Positions 49,732 to 59,101 are shown, counted from the stretch's first letter. The stretch is DNA of 64,000 bases from CAKZQX01 sp034437035 (GCA_034437035.1 DAOTUI010000171.1:3674-67673); one strand, 5' to 3'. Numbers and translations: made by a program. The notes: generated by a model not told the origin, from the sequence alone.

Positions 49732-50877
49732 TCACCGCACATACTGATCAAAAAAGTTCAGCGTGCGCTCCAGGTAGAGATCTTGCTGCGCCCCTTGCAG
49801 CGAATGCGTACCTCCCTCGTAGATAAACAACTCCGACTGCTTGCCCGCGTCCAACAATCCCTGGTGCAGCTTCATGACCCACTCGCGGGGGACCGGCACA
49901 TCGGCGGTGCCCCAGTGGATCTGCACAGGTGCCTGCACATACTGCAAATAGTTGATCGGCGAGAGCCGCGCGTAGAGGTCGGGCGCTTCCTCCGGCGTGA
50001 GTGGGAAAGTGGCCGTGGTGCCCGGATCGCCCGGCACATCGTCGGTGTGGAAGGCGTAGTAGTTATCGGCCAGTTCCGGCGAGGCGGGCGCATAGATCAG
50101 CGCGGCAGCAATCTGATCATTGACCAGGATCGCCTTGGTGGTAATTTCGCCGCCGTTGCTGTGCCCCCACATGCCAATCGGACCCGGTTGCGCATCCGGC
50201 AACTGGGAGATCAGCGGCAACAGGTTGAGCGTGTCGATCACATGCCCGGCACGGAAGACATTCGGCGCATCGTCCGACCCGGCGTGGCTGCGGAAGTCGG
50301 GAGCCAGGCAGAGATAGCCCCGCGCCGCCAGGTAGTCGCCGGCATGCTGCGTATCATAGCCGGTATCGTAAACATCCAGCGGGAAGTAGCCATGGTTCAG
50401 GACCACCACCGGGAACGGTCCCTGCCCGCGTGGGCGGGTCAACTGGCCGGTAATGCGCAGCCCATCGCTGGTGTAGGCAAACAACTCGCGTGTGAATGCC
50501 GCCGTTTCGCTGCGCAACCCCAGCACTTCGATTGTGCCCTCGCCATAGGAGCGGGCCCGCAACCCCTCAATGGTGTACTGCGCATACTCGGCGTAGGGAT
50601 CGGGCGTGGGGGTAGGTGGTTGCGGCGTGGCGGTCGGCGGAACGGCGGTCGGCGTCAGGGTTGGTGCCGGTGTTGGCGTGATTGTCGGCGTGGCTGTCGG
50701 TGATGGGTCGGGTGTGGCGGAAGCGGGAACATCCGTCGCGGTAGGCGGCTCGGGTGCCGGCGTTGCCGTGCTGGTGGCGGATGGCTCGCTGCTGTCGATC
50801 TGCGCGACCGGCTGGTTGCCCCCGCTGCTGCACGCAGTCAATACAAACAGCAGGAAGAGTACTCTGAAGAGATGCAT
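49732..50877 (-). CDS. Lipoprotein alpha/beta hydrolase (dienelactone-hydrolase-like)
   Basis: 381 residues. Lipoprotein signal MHLFRVLFLLFVLTACSS with lipobox LTAC, then a Thr/Pro-rich linker (~25-95) that would span the wall. The hydrolase domain shows VVVLNHGYFP, LAPDFRSHAGS, nucleophile in GMWGHSNGGEI, Asp in HWGTADVPVP and His in YEGGTHSLQG. This is a prolyl-oligopeptidase/acetyl-xylan-esterase-like fold acting outside the cell; the substrate is unknown. AAGGAA lies 6-11 nt before ATG 50877. It is on the same strand as the phosphatase fusion 224 bp upstream. Confidence 0.85.
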   Translation of the reverse strand: MHLFRVLFLLFVLTACSSGGNQPVAQIDSSEPSATSTATPAPEPPTATDVPASATPDPSPTATPTITPTPAPTLTPTAVPPTATPQPPTPTPDPYAEYAQYTIEGLRARSYGEGTIEVLGLRSETAAFTRELFAYTSDGLRITGQLTRPRGQGPFPVVVLNHGYFPLDVYDTGYDTQHAGDYLAARGYLCLAPDFRSHAGSDDAPNVFRAGHVIDTLNLLPLISQLPDAQPGPIGMWGHSNGGEITTKAILVNDQIAAALIYAPASPELADNYYAFHTDDVPGDPGTTATFPLTPEEAPDLYARLSPINYLQYVQAPVQIHWGTADVPVPREWVMKLHQGLLDAGKQSELFIYEGGTHSLQGAQQDLYLERTLNFFDQYVR

Positions 50878-51100
50878 ACAGATTCCTTGCACAGACGCGC
50901 CTGCCCCGGTTGTCCGAGGCAGGCATACGTTTTCTTTCCCAGTTTATGCGTATACTCGCAGTGTACGCCAATCCGGGCAGCAGCGCAAAGAACAGGACAA
51001 CGCAACCGCAACCATAGCGGAACCCCACCGACGTTGAAGCCGCTCCCGGCCGGATCATTCTAAACTCAGTTCAGAATAATCCAGCCGGGAGGCAGATCAG

Positions 51101-54100
51101 CTATCGAGCCACAATCGGCAGGTAGAGCACGCGCCCGGTTGGAGCCGGACCGGGAACATCCTGCGGCGTAACCTGGAACTGTACAAGAACTGTTGGCGTA
51201 CGAGCGGTTATATCGTTGGAATTCGCTACAAGCTCTGCTTCGCTGTATGCCTCAATGCCGTAAACGGTCACAGTCAGGTTGCCGGTCGTGGCATCGATTT
51301 CAACCTCGGTCCAGCCGAAGTTGTGCGCGGCAACATAATCTCCTTGCAGCAACTCGGCATCGATCTCCGATCCCTCCAGCCCGACCGGGTCATAGCCAAA
51401 TGCCTGGGTCTGCCGGATCAGCAGTTGCTTGATAAAGTCATCCTTATCGTTAACCAGGTCATCAGAGTCGGGCGCTACCGGCAGCGCGTCATAAACAGCC
51501 CGTTGCTCCGCGTCGATCAGCCCAAACGCAGTGGCAAGTGCAACCACGTTTGGTCCAAAGCGACCATCGAAGAAGGCTACCGGCCCGGTGACAATCTCAA
51601 ATGCTCCGGTTGGGATCTGCTCACCATCAGGGGTCAGTTGATAGGTGAGGTTGTTGACAATGGTGCCGTGTAGGTCTGCCGCAAAGAAGACCACGTTCTC
51701 GATATTATTATCATCGATGAACTTGAGTAGCTCGGTACGTTCAGCCGCATAGCCCTCGAAACGGTCTTCAGCCGTTGCCGGACCAAAGTTCTGGATTGGT
51801 TCCGGCACAGCGATGAACTTCCAGCGGATACCGGCGTTTTTCGCTTCCAGCAGGTCGGCCTTGAGCGTTTCAAGTTGGGCCTGCCCCAGCAGGGTGCGCG
51901 TGGGGTCAAAAGCCGCGCTCAAGAAGCGGGTAATGTCGGCAGGATCATCCGGATTATACGGATCAATCTGGGCATCGCGGAATGAGCGAGTATCCAGGAT
52001 AAACAGGGCAGCATCGCTGCCGAAAGTACGGTAACGGTAGAGCCGGCGCTCCCCGGCGGTGCGTGGGTCGCCGGTATCACCATAGAACTCATTATTGATG
52101 GGATGATACTCCTGGAACGCCTGCAGTGCATTTTCATAGGCCTGCGTGTCATTGACGAAGTCAACCGGATCGGTAAAGAGTGGGTCAGGCGAAGAGCCGA
52201 TGTCCGGGGCATCGGGCGACTCGCCGGGAGCGGCTCCGCCCGCGAAGTTGTCCACAAGCTCATGATCGTCAATCGTTGCAAAGATTGATGTTGTGCGATA
52301 GAGATCGGCGAGCGTGTTCAAACCCAAGCGCTCGGTGACATTCTCAGCATGTTTGATGCGGAACTCACGGAGAGTCCGGGCCTGGGAAACGCCCGGCAGC
52401 GCGGGGGTCGCCTGATCGGCATAGATGGTATCACCAAGCTTGAGGAAGAATTCCAGATCACGCTCATCTGCATTGGCCAGCGTGGGGAACGGCGGAGCCT
52501 GCTGCCAGTCACCCACAACGCCAAAGCGCAGGCCGGTGGATGTCCCTGTCTCGGCGAATGTCCGGAACCACCCCATAGCCGGCGTCCCGTCAGTATTGGT
52601 AGCCCGGTAGTAGTAGGTTGTATCGGGAGTCAGCCCCGTAATCTCAACCTGTACCGGCTGTAGGGAGTCTGTAACGGTGGCGGTGGCGGTGGCGACAATC
52701 GTATTGAAGTTTGAGGTAGGGGCAACCTCAAAGGTAACATCTCCCGGAATAGTGCTGCGCGTCCAGAGCACGGTTGAAGTCTGGGTTGTATCGCCGGCCG
52801 CAACGCCATTGGGCAGCGTCGTTGCGCGCGGGTTGGCGCTTACCGGGTCGATGATCAGCGGCGGATCAAACGCAGTGGCGACATGCTCCCAGGGCACAAA
52901 CTTGAAGTTGGTGCTGTTGTTCTCCAACTCCTCCTCATCCTGGACAACATTCTGCGGATCATTGGCCCCATCCTGCACCACCAGCAGGCCGGAGGGGTAG
53001 AGCGGTCCCAGGTTGACATTGACGACATGCGCGCCGTCCGACTCATTCGCCTGGTCAACCGTCTGGTAGCCGCCGACGGTAAAGGTGCCCAGGTAGGGAT
53101 TGTCACCCTGACGATCAAAGACGGCGAAGGTATTGTCGCCCTGGCTCGACGCCAGCAGATAGCCGGTATTGTTCGGGCCATAATAGATCGTCAGGCCCTC
53201 AATATCCGGCTCCAGGTAGGGTTCATCGACCGAGTGAATGACGGTGTAGTTGTCGCCCCCGTCCGGCTCGGCATTGAACTTGAGGATGCCAACCTCTTCC
53301 TCCAGGGCCACGTAGAGGAAGCCCAGGTCACGGTCCACAACCGTGCCCTCGGACTGTGAGTCTGCGGCATCGCCGGTTGGAACCGGCAGTTGCAGGGTGC
53401 GTACAATCGTTGCCGTGACCTGACCCGCGCCATTATCCGCGAGTTCAAGCTGCGCAACCTGGGCACCGTCGGCCTGGGTCACAAACGCATACGCTTTGCC
53501 CGTGGTCGGACTGGTGTAGGTTGCCAGGCCATAGGCGGTTGCCTCGCCATCGTCCACCCCGAAGATCGTCTCAAGGATATCGGGCGCGGTGACATCGCTC
53601 AGTTGGCGGGAGCCGGGATCGATCTGGAAGATCGCCGGCGTGTCGTTCTCCCGGTCGGAGACCACCGCCAGATCCACCGTTTTATTCCCCAGCGCAAAAT
53701 CATACAGCAGATCGACATTGTTGTAGCGGATTTCGCCAAAGGGCGCGGGCAGGATGGTCTGCAACACCCGCCCGGCCAGGTCAAACACCACCAGACCGCC
53801 ATCCTTGGCAGCGGCAATCACCAGGCTCTGCGCCGGATCTTCCGGGTGAACCCAGATCGCCGGGTCGTCCGCGTCCCCCGCCGGCGCGTTGTCCGGCGGA
53901 TCGGCCTGGTCAATGCTACGCGGTGTCTCCTGCTGCGGCAGGACGGCCGGGGTGGTTTCAAAGCTCAGCGCCAGCGCAAGAAACTGCGTGACCTGCGTAT
54001 CGTTGAAGTTGTTATCACTGACGACGATCAACGTCCGGCGGCCATCGGGCAGTGTCGGGCCGAAGGTCATCCCCTCCAGGTTGTCCGGAGTGACGCCCAG

Positions 54101-56323
54101 GTCATCAGCAAAATCTACCAGCAGCCGCTTCTCTATCGGTGGGTCGATCTCAAACGGCTCGCCCTCTGCTTCCCAGAAGAGATCTTCCGTGTCGGCAACA
54201 TCCAGCGCGCCCTGGGTCCGCGCCTCGTAGAGTTTGACCGTGTTGCCCTTCCCGACGGAGAAGGAGCGCTCCAGCGCCAGGAGCGTGCCGTTGTTGTCGG
54301 TTGCCAGCAGTTCTACCAGACCGTTGGTGCGGAAGGCATCCGCCGGATCGGGGGCTTCGGCCACCGGGTCGGTGATGTAGACATACTCGGCAACCGGCCG
54401 GCTCCTCAAGCGATCATATTTGAGCACGCGCGCGAGACTGCCCTCCGCAACCGTTGCGTCCGGGCCATCCTGCTCGAGTGCATTCTCGGTAGCGGTGTAG
54501 AGGAACAGACCATCGGGTGTCAGCGTCAGACTCTCGAAGGCCAGGTTGTTGCGAATGCCATTGTCCGTCGTAGGCAGGAACTTCTCCGGCACGGGGAGTT
54601 CGGCAGTCTGCTGTCCCGTTAACATAAAGCGATTAACAAACGGGTCAATCGGCGTGGCGGCCCCCGCCTCCCCCTCGGAGGAGATGTAGAGCGTATTGTC
54701 ATCGGTCAGCGCGATGCCCTCGGGATCGAGGCTCAGTTCGGGGAAGGGCTGTCCGCCTGCATCCAGCAGCGTCGTGACACCTGTGAAGTTGACATCACCC
54801 GCCTGCAAATCGCCATCGCTGACATTGATCGTCAGCGTGTAGAAGCGGGCCGGGTTGATCCGGCTACGGTCATCGGAGATGGCATAGTAGACACTATTCG
54901 CCGGGTCGTAGGCGATGCCCGACAGCCCACCCACCTCGGTTTCGTCAAAGGTGAACCCGGTGTCGAGGGTCACTTCGCCCAGCAACTCCACACCTGTCAC
55001 CGTCCGGCGATCCGGGTCAGACGGCGGGAAGGAAGCCACATCCACCCACACCAGGCGATGGTCCGAAGAGGGGAAGGGAAATGTTCCCACCAGATTAAAC
55101 CGCGGATCGCTCGCCTCGGGCCAGAAGATTCCGGTATCGATAATCTTCAGATCGTCGGAGGGCAGGACATAATCGACGCGCAGGTTGCCCGGTGGTTCGC
55201 TAAAGTCCGCCGTATCATAGGCCGGGTTGGTCAGATGATCGACATTGACGCCGCCTTGCAGAGCAGCCTGCTCCGCGCCACCGGGAGCGGACGGGGTGAC
55301 GCTGGTGTTGATCTGCGGGTTGTTCAGCAGTTGCAGGATCGCATCGGCAGTGCTGTCACCGTCGTTCGGGTCGGCATTCTGGTCGCCCATGATTACGAAC
55401 TGCGCATCCGCCGGCAGTGCGCCATAGCTGCCGGAGTCATCATAGATATAGTCACCCACGCCGGGGGTGACATAGTCCGCCCAGAAGCGGATCTCGTCAT
55501 GGTTGCGGGTGCCGTTGCGATCCTCCGGCCCATCAAAGACCGGCGGCGTGGGATGGCTGACCAGCGCATGGACAATCGTGTCATCGATATTGACCGGCAC
55601 ATCCCAGTGGCTCTTGGAGGAGAGGCGGAAGACCGCCAGCTCTTCATCGGAGTACCAGTCGGCTGGGGCGGATGTGGCCGGATCATCGGGCAGCAACGCA
55701 TTGGGCATATCTCGCCAGAGGAAGGTCTGGAAGGTACGCACGTCATCGGTGACAATCGGATATTTTGAGAGCAGCAGCATCCCGAACTGGCCGGGGAAGA
55801 AGCCAAAGCCGAAGGCATCGCCGGGACCGCCGACATCGCCGCTGTTATCGAGATCCAGGCCGGAGGGAATACCGGTGTTTGATGGAGCCTGATAAACGTA
55901 GGGATAGGTAACGGGCGGCGCACCGTTCTGGCTCACCCCCAGGTAGTTCTGCTGGAAGAGTTGGGCCGCCTCACCCGCCGCATCATAATCAAACTCGTTG
56001 ATCAGCAGGACATCAGGGTTGGTCCGCTGAATAATCTCGGCGACCGCCTGCGCCTGCGCATTATTGCCGGTCGAGAGGTCAGTGATCAACTCTCCCGCTT
56101 CGCTCCGGTTGAGCGAGGCATTAAAGCCGGCAAACCGGGCCGGGGTCTCGGCGGAAATCGTCTGCACCTGACTGCCGGTGGCGGGTGTATCTGAAACATC
56201 TGCCTCGGGTGGCGGCGCGTTACAACCGGCCGGCAGCAGAGCAACCAGCACCAGAAGGAACAGCAGGGTTCCCACCGGGGAGAGGCGACAGTGAACTACC
56301 GCACGCATACGTTGAGTGGTCAT
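51101..56323 (-). CDS. Giant extracellular phosphate-scavenging lipoprotein: EEP + phytase-esterase + beta-propeller phytase + PhoD
   Basis: 1740 residues. Lipobox in LVALLPAGCNAPPP. Residues ~60-430: endonuclease/exonuclease/phosphatase fold (VLLINEFDYDAAGEA, FVIMGDQNADPNDGD, PSSDHRLVWVDV). ~440-790: esterase-like phytase domain (GGLSGIAYDP, LDPEGIAL, FESLTLTPDG, NLEGMTF). ~805-1160: beta-propeller 3-phytase (DADDPAIWVHPEDP, KDGGLVVFDL, VSDRENDTPAIF, EGLTIYY). ~1165-1720: PhoD-like alkaline phosphatase (GVAAGDTTQTSTVLWTRS, LKLGDTIYADQ, TIDDHELVDNFAGG, FFAADLHGT). The tail GRVLYLPIVAR is shared with other secreted proteins. Together these could strip phosphate from nucleic acids, phytate and phosphodiesters. 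GGGGG precedes ATG 56323. A Pho-box-like repeat lies upstream. Confidence 0.9.
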   Translation of the reverse strand: MTTQRMRAVVHCRLSPVGTLLFLLVLVALLPAGCNAPPPEADVSDTPATGSQVQTISAETPARFAGFNASLNRSEAGELITDLSTGNNAQAQAVAEIIQRTNPDVLLINEFDYDAAGEAAQLFQQNYLGVSQNGAPPVTYPYVYQAPSNTGIPSGLDLDNSGDVGGPGDAFGFGFFPGQFGMLLLSKYPIVTDDVRTFQTFLWRDMPNALLPDDPATSAPADWYSDEELAVFRLSSKSHWDVPVNIDDTIVHALVSHPTPPVFDGPEDRNGTRNHDEIRFWADYVTPGVGDYIYDDSGSYGALPADAQFVIMGDQNADPNDGDSTADAILQLLNNPQINTSVTPSAPGGAEQAALQGGVNVDHLTNPAYDTADFSEPPGNLRVDYVLPSDDLKIIDTGIFWPEASDPRFNLVGTFPFPSSDHRLVWVDVASFPPSDPDRRTVTGVELLGEVTLDTGFTFDETEVGGLSGIAYDPANSVYYAISDDRSRINPARFYTLTINVSDGDLQAGDVNFTGVTTLLDAGGQPFPELSLDPEGIALTDDNTLYISSEGEAGAATPIDPFVNRFMLTGQQTAELPVPEKFLPTTDNGIRNNLAFESLTLTPDGLFLYTATENALEQDGPDATVAEGSLARVLKYDRLRSRPVAEYVYITDPVAEAPDPADAFRTNGLVELLATDNNGTLLALERSFSVGKGNTVKLYEARTQGALDVADTEDLFWEAEGEPFEIDPPIEKRLLVDFADDLGVTPDNLEGMTFGPTLPDGRRTLIVVSDNNFNDTQVTQFLALALSFETTPAVLPQQETPRSIDQADPPDNAPAGDADDPAIWVHPEDPAQSLVIAAAKDGGLVVFDLAGRVLQTILPAPFGEIRYNNVDLLYDFALGNKTVDLAVVSDRENDTPAIFQIDPGSRQLSDVTAPDILETIFGVDDGEATAYGLATYTSPTTGKAYAFVTQADGAQVAQLELADNGAGQVTATIVRTLQLPVPTGDAADSQSEGTVVDRDLGFLYVALEEEVGILKFNAEPDGGDNYTVIHSVDEPYLEPDIEGLTIYYGPNNTGYLLASSQGDNTFAVFDRQGDNPYLGTFTVGGYQTVDQANESDGAHVVNVNLGPLYPSGLLVVQDGANDPQNVVQDEEELENNSTNFKFVPWEHVATAFDPPLIIDPVSANPRATTLPNGVAAGDTTQTSTVLWTRSTIPGDVTFEVAPTSNFNTIVATATATVTDSLQPVQVEITGLTPDTTYYYRATNTDGTPAMGWFRTFAETGTSTGLRFGVVGDWQQAPPFPTLANADERDLEFFLKLGDTIYADQATPALPGVSQARTLREFRIKHAENVTERLGLNTLADLYRTTSIFATIDDHELVDNFAGGAAPGESPDAPDIGSSPDPLFTDPVDFVNDTQAYENALQAFQEYHPINNEFYGDTGDPRTAGERRLYRYRTFGSDAALFILDTRSFRDAQIDPYNPDDPADITRFLSAAFDPTRTLLGQAQLETLKADLLEAKNAGIRWKFIAVPEPIQNFGPATAEDRFEGYAAERTELLKFIDDNNIENVVFFAADLHGTIVNNLTYQLTPDGEQIPTGAFEIVTGPVAFFDGRFGPNVVALATAFGLIDAEQRAVYDALPVAPDSDDLVNDKDDFIKQLLIRQTQAFGYDPVGLEGSEIDAELLQGDYVAAHNFGWTEVEIDATTGNLTVTVYGIEAYSEAELVANSNDITARTPTVLVQFQVTPQDVPGPAPTGRVLYLPIVAR

Positions 56324-56501
56324 TCATCCCCCTTCCGGGGCGCACATACCTGAGGACGCCCCAATACCTGACAAACAGCACACAAGGCCCGACGCAACCA
56401 GGCATTGCCGGACCGCAAGCAGACGGAACCATATGAACTTTCGCGCATCCGCTGTACTAAACAGGCTTATCATACTTCGCTCAAAAGTCAGCACAGATCC
56501 G

Positions 56502-56540
56502 GTTAAGTATGTGCTAAAATCATGTTAACGTCCCGTTAAA
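56502..56540 (-). promoter_or_regulatory. Pho-box-like direct repeats upstream of the phosphatase fusion
   Basis: Hexamers GTTAAG, CTAAAA, GTTAAC and GTTAAA start at 56502, 56514, 56524 and 56535, spaced 12, 10 and 11 bp, close to one helical turn. On the coding strand of the phosphatase they read TTTAAC, GTTAAC, TTTTAG, CTTAAC. PhoB/PhoP sites are direct repeats of about 11 bp. It is 180-220 bp before the start codon. The rest of 56324-56800 shows no gene. Confidence 0.45.
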
Positions 56541-56812
56541 AAGGCCAAAGCGGCGTGGCGGCGCAGAAACGGGGGTGGTGCCAGAGCAATCGCATATAAA
56601 CCTTTGAGGCGTTTTGCCGCATCCGGATGCGGCGGCAACCCGCCATCACAGATACAAGCCACACGAAACTATCGTGCGGAACACCCCGGCTATGGTACCC
56701 GTGTCTGCACGAGCCATCAGTAAAAGCAACCATAGCGGTGAAGCGAATGCCGTTTCATCACATGAATGCAGAGAGCGTGTGCTTCAGAACGGCATGCTCC
56801 ATGGCGATTTAA

Positions 56813-56921
56813 GGGAAGCGGAAACTTTAATCCATCCCTTGGTCTGCTCTCCCCCGCTTGGTGCTGCCACGCCCACTGGACGATGGAGCACAGAAGGGAT
56901 GAGTATTTCCTTCCGCTTCCC
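56813..56921 (-). mobile_element. MITE-like element GGGAAGCGG, copy D
   Basis: 109 bp, exact reverse complement of copy C, with target duplication TAA at 56810-56812 and 56922-56924. It is directly followed by the remains of a palindromic element whose left end is missing. Confidence 0.93.
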
Positions 56922-56924
56922 TAA

Positions 56925-57090
56925 ATGCAATTGCCCTGAGACCCAAAGACCAGAATCGCCTGCGGACGCATGGGACGTTCTGTATCTTTTTGATGGAAAT
57001 GTTGCACAACGTGCAATATTTCCGCCCTGTCGGAGGCGAATCGGGCCTTCATTCAAGGAAATGCCTGGGTTTGGAACCGAGCGCGTACAT
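56925..57090 (+). repeat. Mosaic palindromic element, copy 16, damaged
   Basis: AATCGCCTGCGGACGCATGG, left core arm CTTTTTGATGGAAATGTTGC (from 56986) and the start of the right core arm (GTGCAATATT) are present, then the sequence jumps to CCGCCCTGTCGGAGGCGAA. The right end is ACCGAGCGCGTAC. The left end is absent where MITE copy D abuts. 57091-57315 is AT-rich with no gene. Confidence 0.7.
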
Positions 57091-57315
57091 CCTGACTCTT
57101 TTTTGGAACTGCAATTTCACTTTATATTGACCATTTCGGCATTTTCTCCAAATATTCCCATACGCAACAATAGCATACTACACTGAGCACACCGTAAGTA
57201 CCAACCATATTCTGCCTAATAGTCCTATACCAACTACATAGAATAGCTGGTTATCATGGAGAGTAGTAGAAGTGGATTATTCCTCCTTTGATTGTAGCGG
57301 AAGGAACTATCTCTG

Positions 57316-58050
57316 ATGACAAAATTCACATTTATGGTATGCCCGCACGATACCGCCCGTGGTCCTGAAGCCTGGTATCGGATGGCCCAGTATCTTACGC
57401 AACATCTTGAGTTTGATGTCCATTTTGAGCTTTCCCTGGACTTCCAGGATTTTCATGCGCAGCTTGACTCGGCGGATATTGTCTATGCCAATCCCACTGA
57501 TACCGTCAAACTGATCGATCAGCGCGGGTTTGTCCTGAAGGTGAAGCCAAAGGGTCTCTGTGACGAACTGGTCTTTGTGGCCAATACCGAGATTGCTAAC
57601 CCCACCCTCGAAGCACTCCAGGGTGAGAAGATTGCGACCGTCCGCAGTCTGCTGCCCTCCAATATCGCGCTCTACCTGCTGAAGAAGCGCTCAATTGAAC
57701 CGGCGGAACTGCTTGACCGCGAGTCCTGGATGAGTGTCATTCGCAGCGTATGGCAGGGCGAGGCCAACTATGGCATTGTCTATAAGGACACCTACGACGA
57801 ACTCTCCGACCAGGGGAAGGGTATGGTCAATGCCTTCTTCACTTCGGATGAGAAAGTGGCATTTCACAGCTTCGTCTGTGGCCCAAATGTGGGCGCAAAA
57901 TGCGATAACCTCGAAAACGCCTTACTGGCGATGGATAGCGATGAAACCGGCAAGGAGGTTTTAAGCGAATTGCATCATATCTCCAGTTGGACCCGTATCA
58001 CCCCGGAAGAGCTAGATCTGATGCGCCATATCATTCAGGAATATTCCTGA
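57316..58050 (+). CDS. Cytosolic PhnD-like periplasmic-binding-fold protein
   Basis: 244 residues. MTKFTFMVCPHDTARGPEAWYRMAQYL and DIVYANPTDTVKLIDQRGF, LEALQGEKIATVR, YGIVYKDTYDEL match the phosphate/phosphonate-binding (PhnD/type 2 PBP) fold. It has no signal peptide or lipobox, which is unusual: transport proteins of this fold are exported. A cytosolic ligand sensor is therefore more likely. It leads an operon of roadblock, V4R, DUF4388 and GTPase genes, about 145 bp before the next. The ligand is unknown. AAGGA lies 12 nt before the ATG. Confidence 0.75.
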   Translation: MTKFTFMVCPHDTARGPEAWYRMAQYLTQHLEFDVHFELSLDFQDFHAQLDSADIVYANPTDTVKLIDQRGFVLKVKPKGLCDELVFVANTEIANPTLEALQGEKIATVRSLLPSNIALYLLKKRSIEPAELLDRESWMSVIRSVWQGEANYGIVYKDTYDELSDQGKGMVNAFFTSDEKVAFHSFVCGPNVGAKCDNLENALLAMDSDETGKEVLSELHHISSWTRITPEELDLMRHIIQEYS

Positions 58051-58194
58051 ACCTTAACCACACTATAGCAGTGACACCCGGTGGGGTATCTTTTGAACCT
58101 GGGAACCGTACGATTAAGAATACTGGCACTCGCTAAACATATTATCACCATCGCGCTGACATGGGCCAACGCGAACAGAAGGAGAAATTTCACC

Positions 58195-58566
58195 ATGGCA
58201 TCACGACAGGATCAAATTGCAGAAATTCTAGACCGCTTCGCCGAAAACGCCGGAAACGATGTTGCCGGAGTCGCCGCCGTGAGTATGGACGGTATCGTCC
58301 TGGTATCGCGCATGTCGGCAGATGTCAATGCCGACCGTGTCGGCGCAGTCGCGGCAACGATGATCGGTGTCACCCGCCGTGTATCGGGCGAGTTGAAGAT
58401 TGGCTTCCCGGATGAGGCGATCATCAAGGCCGCCAATGGCCTGTTTATGGTACTCCCGGCGGGTGATCAGAGCCTGCTGGCCGTCAATCTGCGCGAGGGG
58501 GCCAACCTGGGTATGGTCCGCCTGGAAGCGCGCGATGCGGTGAAATCAATCAGTCAAGTACTCTAA
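58195..58566 (+). CDS. Roadblock/LC7-domain protein (MglB-like)
   Basis: 123 residues, a single roadblock/LC7 fold: QIAEILDRFAENAGNDVAGVAAVSMDGIVLVSRM, GAVAATMIGVTRRVSGELKIG, LLAVNLREGANLGMVRLEARDAVKSI. Such proteins are GAPs or scaffolds for small MglA/Ras-like GTPases. GAAGGAG precedes ATG 58195; the upstream frame start 58081 is not supported. The partner GTPase is three genes downstream. Confidence 0.88.
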   Translation: MASRQDQIAEILDRFAENAGNDVAGVAAVSMDGIVLVSRMSADVNADRVGAVAATMIGVTRRVSGELKIGFPDEAIIKAANGLFMVLPAGDQSLLAVNLREGANLGMVRLEARDAVKSISQVL

Positions 58567-58640
58567 CACCGGGTCGGGTCCACCTGCCACACTAATCGTT
58601 GCCCTATCTCAAACACTACCTGAATCTAAGGAGGTTCACC

Positions 58641-59099
58641 ATGACCGCAACGCTTCGTCCCGAACTGGGTGATTTTATGAGCCTGATCTGCTTCCAGTAT
58701 CTCCGCCAGGTTGCCGAGGAGACGGCCGGGCGCGCGTTGATTATCACAGCCGGCCGCCAGCGCGGAAAGGATCTGGCCGAACAACTGGGTCTGCTGGGCA
58801 CGACGCAGGATGCTGCCATGTTGCGGGAGAAACTGGATCAGGCGCTGGGCGGTGATGGCACGCGTCTCTGCCTGGTGCAGCGTGTGACCCCCAAAGCGGA
58901 TGGCGGCTATGAGATCCGGGTGGCCGAGGGCGCCTGCGCTGCCGGTGTTACCTCCAGTGAGCCGTTTTGTGCCTTCACTATGGGCGTCTTTATCGGGGCA
59001 ATCAGTGCCATGACCGGCCGGCGGATGTTGGGCAAAGAGAGCCAGTGCTGCGCAACCGGCGCAAGCACCTGCGTGTATCAGATTGATCCCGTCGGGTAG
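58641..59099 (+). CDS. V4R-type small-ligand/hydrocarbon-binding domain protein
   Basis: 152 residues. The C-terminal half has the V4R layout EGACAAGVTSSEPFCAFTMGVFIGAISAMTGRRMLGKESQCCATGASTCVYQI, with several Cys (CC...C near the end) that could hold a metal or be redox active. The N-terminal helix pair FMSLICFQYLRQVAEETAGRALIITAGRQRG is also typical. V4R domains bind small molecules in signalling or in tetrapyrrole enzymes. AAGGAGG precedes ATG 58641. Its place in a GTPase operon favours signalling over BchJ-like chlorophyll metabolism. Confidence 0.72.
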   Translation: MTATLRPELGDFMSLICFQYLRQVAEETAGRALIITAGRQRGKDLAEQLGLLGTTQDAAMLREKLDQALGGDGTRLCLVQRVTPKADGGYEIRVAEGACAAGVTSSEPFCAFTMGVFIGAISAMTGRRMLGKESQCCATGASTCVYQIDPVG

Positions 59100-59101
59100 C
59101 C

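Noticed and set aside
53390..54622. Plus-strand ORF of 410 codons
   Set aside because: Antisense shadow of the phosphatase fusion, whose four domains on the minus strand are clear.
51101..56323. Possibility that the 1740-residue gene is several genes joined by missing stops
   Set aside because: The frame is uninterrupted, linkers between domains are short and of normal composition, and only the first domain has a signal and only the last has the export tail.
58641..59099. V4R protein as 4-vinyl-reductase BchJ of bacteriochlorophyll synthesis
   Set aside because: No other pigment genes are nearby, and the operon consists of signalling proteins; V4R is a general ligand-binding fold.
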